Source: Verrucomicrobiales bacterium (GTDB lineage Bacteria > Verrucomicrobiota > Verrucomicrobiia > Verrucomicrobiales > DEV007). Taken from it: a stretch of DNA of 64,000 nucleotides. Below the pieces are notes generated by a model. That model made no database searches, was not told where the DNA came from, and saw only the letters and a list, made by a program, of their open reading frames with translations. The DNA lies in assembly GCA_016795385.1 (NCBI GenBank), contig JAEUHI010000085.1, positions 62,001 through 126,000 of the forward strand, read 5' to 3'. This document shows positions 57,472-64,000 of this stretch, piece by piece (position 1 is the first letter of the stretch; each line of letters opens with the position of its first letter). Both the position numbers and the translations under genes were made by a program.

Positions 57472-60400
57472 ATGTGGTTTCGACGTTTCTGGTGCTTTGC
57501 AGTGTTTTTCGGTGGCCTCTCCGCCTCGGCGGGTGGGCTCGATGTGGCGGCACCGATCGGTCCATACCTCGATGGGGCGCTGCCGTCCCGCACTCCCACG
57601 GCGAGTTCGGGCGATTGGCGGCTCGTGCGTGCCTTTCCGAACCAAACTTTTGTCGATCCGATCGAATTGCTGCCCGTGCCGCGCTCGAATCTCCTCATGG
57701 TCGGCGAAAAGTGGGGGGCACTGATGATCTTTCCTGAAGAGCCCGACATCAGTGATCGGAACGTCGTCCTCGATCTCTCGGCCCAGACCCAGGCTCAGGG
57801 CGATTCCGGGCTGCTCGGTGTCGCCTTTCACCCCGAATACGGCCTCGAAGGCTCGCCGAACCGCGATTACCTCTACGTCTACTATCGCTACACGCCCGAT
57901 CCCTCACAGACCGATCGTGCCTACTGCCGTCTTTCGCGCTTCACCTGGAGGTCCGGGCCAGACCCGGTCGATCCGGCGACGGAATACGTGCTCATCAACC
58001 AATACGACCGGCACAACTGGCACAACGGCGGCGGTCTCTTTTTCGGTGAAGACGGCTTTCTCTACCTCTCGATCGGCGACGAGGGGGGGACGAACGACGC
58101 CTACAACACCGCCCAGCGACGGGATGGCGGGCTTTTCTCCGGCGTGTTGCGCATCGATGTCGACCAGAATCCAAACCGCTCCCATCCCATCCGGCGTCAG
58201 CCGGTCGATTCCAGCCCGCCACCACCGGGCTGGCCGGGTTCCTTCACCCAGGGCTACTACATTCCCGATGACAATCCGTGGCTCAGCCCGGCCGGCGCGA
58301 CGCTTGAGGAATTTTTCGCCATCGGCATACGCTCGCCCTACCGCATGACGATCGACCGCCCCACCGGCCGCATCTGGCTCGGAGAGGTGGGGCAATCCCT
58401 TGAAGAAGAGATTAATCTCATCGAGCGCGGGGGAAACTATCAGTGGCCATTCTTCGAAGGCACCGCACCCGGACCGAAGCCGCGTCCCTCCACCCTGACA
58501 GGTATCGAAACCGCACCGTTGCTGCGATACGGTCGCGGTGAAGGCGGCTGCATCATCGGCGGCCTCGTCTACCGCGGCAGCGATCATCCCTCGCTCGTCG
58601 GCAAATATCTCTTCGGCGATTTCAACAACGGTCGCATCCGCACTCTCGATCACACGCCCGGCTCGACGCCCGTCGTGGAAGAGATCGCCAAGCTCGACGC
58701 CCGCACCTTCACCTCCTTCGGCACGGACTCGCGGGGCGAGATTCTCCTTCTCACCATCGGCCAGACCAATCTGAATGGCGGCCTCGTCTACCGGCTCGAA
58801 CTCGGAGGCGAGGCCCATCCGCAGCCACCCGTGACCCTCTCCGCCACAGGGGCCTTCGCCGACCTCCCGACCCTCACGCCCCGGGCCGGACTCATGCCCT
58901 ATGATCTCGTCCAGGCGCTGTGGTCGGACGGAGCTGAAAAGAAGCGATGGATGGCCATCCCGAACGACGGCACGCCCGACACGCCAGCCGAGCAGATCGG
59001 ATTTTCCGAAAACGGCCCATGGGATTTCCCAGTCGGGTCTGTCCTCGTGAAACACTTCGAATACGGAGGGCGTCGGCTCGAGACGCGGTTCATCGTGAAG
59101 GGGGAGGACGGGAGATTCTTCGGCTTCACCTACCGTTGGCGGGCGGATCATTCCGATGCCGACTTGCTGCCGGGTCCAGCCGTCGACGAGACGATCGCCC
59201 TGCCCGGTGGTGGCAATCTGCTCTGGCACTTTCCCGGTCGGGTCGAATGTTTCGAATGTCACACCGACGCTTCGGGAGTCGTTCTCGGGCCAAAGACCCG
59301 GCACCTGCACCGCGATCTTTTTTACCCTCTCACCGGTCGCACCGCCAACCAGATCGAGACGCTCAATGATCTCGGATTCTTTCGCGATGGCCCATCGCCC
59401 GCCTCGATTCCAGGCCTGCTCGCCGCGGCAAACGTGACCGACGCAAGCGAATCCCTTGAGCGCCGCGCGCGATCCTACCTCGATATCAATTGTTCACACT
59501 GCCATCTGCCGGGAGGACCGACCCAGGCCCAGTTCGACCTTCGCTTCACCACCCCACCCCACTTCCAGAATCTCATCAACGTCGATCCGATCAACGGACT
59601 GGAGTTTGTCTCACCACGGCTTGTGAAACCCGCGTCACCCGAGTCTTCCATCGTTCCCTTCCGCATGGGTTCGCTCGACACCTGTTGCGCGATGCCCCCC
59701 ATCGCGAAAAACGCGGTCGATGTGGAAGCCGTGCGCGTCGTCACCGAATGGATCGCCTCCCTCGATCCCGAGGTGAGCCCCGGCGGACGCAATGACGCGC
59801 CTCCTCCCGACGATGTCACGCCGCCGCGGATCACTCTCATGTTCCCCGATGGTAACCCCGTGGGCAAGATCTTCGAAGTCGGCGTCACCGCCTCGGAACC
59901 GGTCTTCGGTCTTGCCGCCTCGGACTTCGTCGTCACGAACGGATCGGTTCTTTCCCTGAATGGATCGGGATCGGATTACACCCTGACATTACAACCACGG
60001 ATCGCTGGCACCATGGCCCTCACGCTGCCTTCCGACCGGGTCGTCGATGGTGCTGGAAATGCCAATCTTCCTCTCGTCGCACCTCTTCTTTTCACCCATA
60101 CAGATCCGGCCGCAGGATCGAATTTGCTCGCCGACAGCGACTTCGAGAACGGAACGGGTCTCTGGAAGATCGCGGGGGACACCGGATTCTCTCCCCTCGC
60201 CTCGAACGGCTCGCAAAGCGCCCGCCTCACCGGGTCCGCATGGCTTTCACAAACCGTCGCCATCACCGGTGCGAGCGCGTGGCGACTCAGCGGCTGGAGC
60301 CGCGCCGTCGGAACCGCGGCACCCGGAGAAGCCATCGTCTCTTTCTGGGACACCTCGGGACGCTGGCTCGCCGAGCGCCGACTCACTTTGCCCGGCGGAG

Positions 60401-61935
60401 GAGATTTTGACACTTTCACACTGCGGGTCACCTCGCCGACGGATACCGCCTTCGCGACCATCACGTTCTTTCATGGGGGGGGCGGGTCGATCCTTCTCGA
60501 CGACGTGAGGTTTGCCAGCTCGGATCTCGGCGAACCTCCGGCGGGTCCGCTCACCGTGAATGGCGATTTTGAATCGGGCCTCAATGCCTGGACAACGGAA
60601 AACGACGTCACCCTTTCCAACGTCGCGCATCTCGGACAAGGTGCCGCACGCGTCGGAGCAAGCTCGAGCCTCACCCACACCCGATCCATTCTCCCTGGCT
60701 ATCGCCTCGTCATGACCGGCGCGGCCTTCACGGAAGGGGCACCCGACCTCGCCCGGGCGGGGGTCTCGTTTTGGACGTCGCAGAACCAGCTCATCACCTC
60801 GCGATCAATCCCTCTCAGCCCCTTCCCGACCTACCTCGATTTCTTTTTCTTCGCCGACATCCCCGAAGCCGCCGATTACCTCACCCTCTGGGTCCGCAAC
60901 GATTCCAACGGAGCCGTGACGGTCGACGACATCGGACTGATCTACGTGCAAGCCACTCCCGATCCCGAGCCACCCGCACCGGATACCGGGTTCGAGAACG
61001 GCAGCTTCGCGCCTTGGCGAGCGGGCGGTACGGTGACGATCTCCGGCGATGCCATATCAGGCGCGGGGTCGGCGCGGCTCGGCAGCTCGTCTTCGCTCCT
61101 CGCCACCCGATCCGCACAGGCAGGTGATCTTTGGACCTTCCGCGGGAAATATCGGACCACCGGTGAATGGGCCGTGAGCGAAGCCGGCCTCCTCTTCCGC
61201 GACCGGGACGGCACCCCGTTGGCCGAAGTCACCCGTGGCCTTCCCTCCACCGCCACCGCGTCCGAGTTCGAACTTTCCCTTTCCGCCCCCTCCCGGGCCG
61301 CCTCCGTTTCGGCTTGGCTCTATCACGGGGAAAGCGGTGAACTGTTCCTCGACGATCTCAGCCTCGTCGCCACACCGGCACCGAGCGCGATCGCTCCGGC
61401 CACGGGGTCCCAGGCCGCCACCCATGTGCGGCTCGCCGCGATCCTGACAAACACACAACTCGGCACGCGACCGCCCGACCGCTTCACCGACCCGGACGAA
61501 GACTCCACCCGGCCCGACCTCACCATCGCCGCGCCGCGGGGCAGCGTCGTCGGCAACGACCTCTATGAAGCCCTCGCGATCCGGCAGGTCGCCCAACTCA
61601 ACTCCGGACGGCGGAAAATCAGCGCCAGCTTTCCCATCACCTGGCAGAACGACGCCCCTCTTCGCCGCGACGCCGCCACGCTCCGTGGATCGCAGGGAAA
61701 CCGCTTTTTCACGCTTGGCTACTTCACCTCCGCCCCCGCCGTGGAAAATGTCAGCGCCGGCATCCTCACGGGCCGACACCAGACGCCCACCGCCGCCCCC
61801 GGCGGCCAGGTGACCTATCAGGCGTTGCTGCGCAAACGGCGTGCGATCCGGGCCCCCAGGTTCGAAGCCGCCGTGCAGGCGAGTTCCCTCTTCACCCCCG
61901 CGGCGCGCGATGCGGTGAAAATGCGGGTCCGTTGA
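57472..61935 (+). CDS. PQQ sugar dehydrogenase - diheme cytochrome - CBM-like fusion
   Basis: This 1487-residue secreted protein has a signal peptide (FWCFAVFFGGLSASAGG). Residues ~45-435 form a PQQ-dependent glucose/sorbosone dehydrogenase propeller, with HNWHNGGGLFFGEDGFLYLSIGDEGG as a typical segment. Residues ~450-770 are a diheme cytochrome c of the SO2930 kind, with CFECH (~593) and CSHCH (~674). A Big-type immunoglobulin-like domain follows at ~783-870. Then three similar ~130-residue repeats occur at ~880-1305, each starting with a D/GDFENG-like block and ending in a LLDDV/VDDIGL/LDDLSL block, like carbohydrate-binding jelly rolls. Sugar oxidation at the cell surface is likely. Confidence 0.88.
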   Translation: MWFRRFWCFAVFFGGLSASAGGLDVAAPIGPYLDGALPSRTPTASSGDWRLVRAFPNQTFVDPIELLPVPRSNLLMVGEKWGALMIFPEEPDISDRNVVLDLSAQTQAQGDSGLLGVAFHPEYGLEGSPNRDYLYVYYRYTPDPSQTDRAYCRLSRFTWRSGPDPVDPATEYVLINQYDRHNWHNGGGLFFGEDGFLYLSIGDEGGTNDAYNTAQRRDGGLFSGVLRIDVDQNPNRSHPIRRQPVDSSPPPPGWPGSFTQGYYIPDDNPWLSPAGATLEEFFAIGIRSPYRMTIDRPTGRIWLGEVGQSLEEEINLIERGGNYQWPFFEGTAPGPKPRPSTLTGIETAPLLRYGRGEGGCIIGGLVYRGSDHPSLVGKYLFGDFNNGRIRTLDHTPGSTPVVEEIAKLDARTFTSFGTDSRGEILLLTIGQTNLNGGLVYRLELGGEAHPQPPVTLSATGAFADLPTLTPRAGLMPYDLVQALWSDGAEKKRWMAIPNDGTPDTPAEQIGFSENGPWDFPVGSVLVKHFEYGGRRLETRFIVKGEDGRFFGFTYRWRADHSDADLLPGPAVDETIALPGGGNLLWHFPGRVECFECHTDASGVVLGPKTRHLHRDLFYPLTGRTANQIETLNDLGFFRDGPSPASIPGLLAAANVTDASESLERRARSYLDINCSHCHLPGGPTQAQFDLRFTTPPHFQNLINVDPINGLEFVSPRLVKPASPESSIVPFRMGSLDTCCAMPPIAKNAVDVEAVRVVTEWIASLDPEVSPGGRNDAPPPDDVTPPRITLMFPDGNPVGKIFEVGVTASEPVFGLAASDFVVTNGSVLSLNGSGSDYTLTLQPRIAGTMALTLPSDRVVDGAGNANLPLVAPLLFTHTDPAAGSNLLADSDFENGTGLWKIAGDTGFSPLASNGSQSARLTGSAWLSQTVAITGASAWRLSGWSRAVGTAAPGEAIVSFWDTSGRWLAERRLTLPGGGDFDTFTLRVTSPTDTAFATITFFHGGGGSILLDDVRFASSDLGEPPAGPLTVNGDFESGLNAWTTENDVTLSNVAHLGQGAARVGASSSLTHTRSILPGYRLVMTGAAFTEGAPDLARAGVSFWTSQNQLITSRSIPLSPFPTYLDFFFFADIPEAADYLTLWVRNDSNGAVTVDDIGLIYVQATPDPEPPAPDTGFENGSFAPWRAGGTVTISGDAISGAGSARLGSSSSLLATRSAQAGDLWTFRGKYRTTGEWAVSEAGLLFRDRDGTPLAEVTRGLPSTATASEFELSLSAPSRAASVSAWLYHGESGELFLDDLSLVATPAPSAIAPATGSQAATHVRLAAILTNTQLGTRPPDRFTDPDEDSTRPDLTIAAPRGSVVGNDLYEALAIRQVAQLNSGRRKISASFPITWQNDAPLRRDAATLRGSQGNRFFTLGYFTSAPAVENVSAGILTGRHQTPTAAPGGQVTYQALLRKRRAIRAPRFEAAVQASSLFTPAARDAVKMRVR

Positions 61936-61970
61936 TCTCTCACTCTCGACTCGTCTTTTACGATCGTCGA

Positions 61971-61999
61971 TTGACCATCGCGGCGATCCGTGTTGATCT
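61971..61999 (+). promoter_or_regulatory. Promoter of the caspase-like gene, matching 16169-16197
   Basis: TTGACC (61971-61976), a 17-base spacer and TGATCT (61994-61999), then eight bases to ATG 62008. The extended -10 string TTGATCTTGTC (61992-62002... shared with the dienelactone hydrolase promoter) suggests a common promoter class with almost no leader. Confidence 0.5.
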
Positions 62000-62007
62000 T
62001 GTCCGCG

Positions 62008-63705
62008 ATGAAAACGTCGTCCCTCCGCCTGCCTCTTTTCTGCCTCGCCTGTGTCGCGATCCCGTTCCTTTCATCCGCCGAGGAAGCCAGACATGCCCTC
62101 GTCATCGGGAACAACGCCTACCTCCACGCGCGTCCCCTCGACAATCCGACCAACGACGCCAAATCGATCGCCACGAGCCTCGATCAAGTCGGATTCGAAG
62201 TCACCCTGCGCACGGACACCGATCTCAAGTCGATGAAGGGCGCCGTCCGTGAATTCATCCAGAAGCTCCCCAAAGGCTCCGTCGCCCTCGTCTTCTATGC
62301 CGGTCATGGCGTGCAGGTCAAAGGCCAGAATTATCTCATTCCGATCGATGCCGAAATGGCCGAAGAGTATGAAGTGCCCGACGAGACCCTGTCGATGGAC
62401 ACGCTCATGCGCGGTCTCGAACAGGCCGGCACCGCCCTGAACATCCTCATACTCGATTGCTGCCGGGACGATCCCTATTCGCGCTCCTGGCGCGGCACCC
62501 GTTCGGCCACCGGCACCGGTGGCCTCAACATGCCGAGCGATATGCCCCAAGGAATGTTTATCGCCTTTTCCACCAGCCCGGGCCGCACCGCCGAAGACGG
62601 CGATGGAGTGAACAGCCCGTATTCCGCGGCCCTCGCCAAAGAGATCCTCGCCCCCGGCATGGATTTTGAGAAGGTCTTCAAGAATGTGGGAGCCCAGGTC
62701 GCAAAGAGCACCGGAGGACTCCAGGAGCCGTGGGTGAACACCAAGTTCTATGGCAATTTCGTTTTCAACGCCGGCCCGGAATTGCCTGGCACCACGCCCG
62801 TGCCCATGACCAACAACGCCCCGGCCTCAAACTCTCCGGCAACCGTACCGGGATCACCCTCCGCACCGGCACCGATTTCTCCGGGCACCACGACTCCTGA
62901 TCGCTCGAATACCGCTCCGATCGAAGTCATCGTCATGGAGGAGCCTCCGTTTGCGGCAAAACCCGCCGTCGATCCGCTCGCGAAGACCCGGAAGTTTCCG
63001 GTTCTCAAACAGATCAGTGCCAAGGCAAATGACATCATCGATCAACAGAAGTGGCTCTCGGAGAACGGCATCGAACCGCTCTTCCTCGCGGTGCCCAATG
63101 CCATCAGCGGAGCACCCGGCGATCTGCCCCCCAACGTCCCGGCACGCGCCGGTGACATGATCCTGGTGCGGGCCTTTCGCGATGACGAGACCGGATACGC
63201 GATCTACGGAGAGGATTTCTCGGCCGGCCCCTTCCTCACCCTCTGGACCCCCGACTTCGGGAACCTCGTAGGGCAGTTCGATTTCAGCCCTTATCGCAAT
63301 GCTCCGAAGGTCGTGGCGGGAGATGAAAACTACGTCGACCAAGCGACCCGCTACGCCACCGTCGTCGATGGCGTCCTGTACGTTTCCCACGCCCACAACA
63401 CCTACGCGAAGAGCTCGATGGGAATGAACGCCTACCTCACCGCCGTCGAGGTCGCGACCGGGAAACTCCTCTGGCGCAGCGCTCCGCTCGTCTCAAACGG
63501 CGAGAGTTTCATCATCAAGGGCGATGGCATCATCTGTGGCTATGGTTTCACCGACGAACAGGATTACCTCTATGTCCTCGATCGACACACCGGCAAAACC
63601 GTCTCGAAAACCCTCGTGAAATCGGGTCCGGAACGGCTCGCCCTCATCGGCGATATCCTTCACGTCCGCACCTACAACACCGACTACCAGTTCCGCGTGA
63701 ACTGA
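62008..63705 (+). CDS. Secreted caspase-family (peptidase C14) protein
   Basis: ATG 62008 gives 565 residues; the frame from 61990 would cross the promoter and is rejected. After the signal peptide (LRLPLFCLACVAIPFLSSAE) comes a p20-like caspase domain: HALVIGNNAY, the catalytic His100 in FYAGHGVQ and the Cys pair 151-152 in ILDCCRDDP. A Pro/Thr/Ala linker (~265-310) joins it to a C-terminal region (~330-565) with beta-propeller or PQQ-like repeats (GVLYVSHAH, ATGKLLWRSAP, YLYVLDRHTGKTV). Prokaryotic caspase-like peptidases often trigger regulated death or signalling; an exported version is unusual. Confidence 0.85.
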   Translation: MKTSSLRLPLFCLACVAIPFLSSAEEARHALVIGNNAYLHARPLDNPTNDAKSIATSLDQVGFEVTLRTDTDLKSMKGAVREFIQKLPKGSVALVFYAGHGVQVKGQNYLIPIDAEMAEEYEVPDETLSMDTLMRGLEQAGTALNILILDCCRDDPYSRSWRGTRSATGTGGLNMPSDMPQGMFIAFSTSPGRTAEDGDGVNSPYSAALAKEILAPGMDFEKVFKNVGAQVAKSTGGLQEPWVNTKFYGNFVFNAGPELPGTTPVPMTNNAPASNSPATVPGSPSAPAPISPGTTTPDRSNTAPIEVIVMEEPPFAAKPAVDPLAKTRKFPVLKQISAKANDIIDQQKWLSENGIEPLFLAVPNAISGAPGDLPPNVPARAGDMILVRAFRDDETGYAIYGEDFSAGPFLTLWTPDFGNLVGQFDFSPYRNAPKVVAGDENYVDQATRYATVVDGVLYVSHAHNTYAKSSMGMNAYLTAVEVATGKLLWRSAPLVSNGESFIIKGDGIICGYGFTDEQDYLYVLDRHTGKTVSKTLVKSGPERLALIGDILHVRTYNTDYQFRVN

Positions 63706-63715
63706 ATCACCCCGT

Positions 63716-64000
63716 TCATTGCCCGCCCAGGTCCAGCCCGAACCCGGGGACACGGAATCCTCCTCCGCCTCCGTTGCTGCTTGGCAAGGCATGCAACGAT
63801 ACCGGGATCCCCAGCGCTCCGAAGGCCGCCACCACGTCGCTGTCGAGTTGCTCGTCCGTGCGTCCGCGCAGCAAGGCGGGCTTGGCCGATTCCTTGATCT
63901 TCGCGAGGAAATCGACCGGCTTGCCGTCCCCGCTGGCCTTCAGGATCTCCGGCACGACCAGATCCGCGGGCGGCGTCGGAGGCGTAGGCTCCGCGCCCAC
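63716..64000 (-). CDS. Partial protein, C-terminal end only
   Basis: The gene is cut by the right edge of the window; the visible 94 residues are its C-terminus, since the start lies beyond 64000. The sequence is Pro/Gly-rich with a short helical section (LVVPEILKASGDGKPVDFLAKIKESAKPALLRGRTDEQLDSDVVAAFG) and ends in a Gly-rich tail, with no recognisable domain. It converges with the caspase-like gene, 10 bases from its stop. Confidence 0.5.
   Translation of the reverse strand: MGAEPTPPTPPADLVVPEILKASGDGKPVDFLAKIKESAKPALLRGRTDEQLDSDVVAAFGALGIPVSLHALPSSNGGGGGFRVPGFGLDLGGQ

Noticed and set aside
57904..59310. 468-codon minus-strand frame
   Set aside because: Antisense to the sugar dehydrogenase fusion, with no domain and no start signal.

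Overview
The window most likely comes from a member of the Verrucomicrobiota. This is inferred from gene content, not from a marker search: small-domain secreted proteins of the SHD1 and DUF1080 types, a RAYT-type transposase, a C30 carotenoid acid cluster, a Tat-exported TldD, a GSDH-diheme cytochrome fusion and a secreted caspase-like protein. The chromosomal parts are GC-rich. Many genes have no clear Shine-Dalgarno sequence, and several short-spaced gene pairs overlap as ATGA.

Layout. 1-3313: the str operon on the minus strand (rpsL, rpsG, partial fusA) and a tRNA-Met. 3391-16994: ordinary chromosome, with an AEC-family transporter, DacB/PBP4, an SHD1 protein, a RAYT transposase, a cell-wall amidase, a TldD/PmbA protease pair, a ComEA-like HhH protein, an SMP-30 lactonase-like protein, a methyltransferase, a DUF1080 protein and a dienelactone hydrolase. 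17067-43659: a genomic island with a 26,551-bp spacing between its two ends. It is integrated in a tRNA-Ala(CGC) gene and bounded by a perfect 42-bp direct repeat of the 5' half of that tRNA. 43618-64000: chromosome again, with the intact tRNA-Ala, a staphyloxanthin-type cluster (CrtO, CrtQ, CrtP, CrtN and an aldehyde dehydrogenase), an esterase, a phosphodiesterase, a GmhB-like phosphatase, clpX, a tRNA-Lys, a GH71/99-like protein, a VanZ-like protein, a very large PQQ sugar dehydrogenase-cytochrome fusion and a secreted caspase-like protein.

The island. The right end carries the mobility genes: a tyrosine integrase, a small excisionase-like protein, and a replication module of a RepA-like ATPase plus a prim-pol/CHC2 primase. 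A serine resolvase lies beside them. The left end carries regulators, a RadC-family protein, a DUF2637 membrane protein and several proteins of unknown function. The middle is a defence block on the minus strand: a PGN_0703-like nuclease, hsdM, hsdS, an unknown protein, an HNH protein, hsdR, a YgjP-like metalloprotease and an FRG-domain protein. Into this block, on the opposite strand and at visibly lower GC, is set a two-gene cassette of an NdpA/YejK-like nucleoid-associated protein and a membrane-anchored protein. I see no capsid, terminase, relaxase or conjugation genes, so the element looks like an integrative element or satellite rather than a prophage.

The best candidates for something undescribed are the NdpA plus membrane-protein cassette, the 5'-half tRNA integration in which the island now supplies the start of the host tRNA-Ala gene, and the set of repeated TTTAGTGGCGAT sites just inside both island ends. 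No database search was possible. All names rest on motifs and overall resemblance read by eye.
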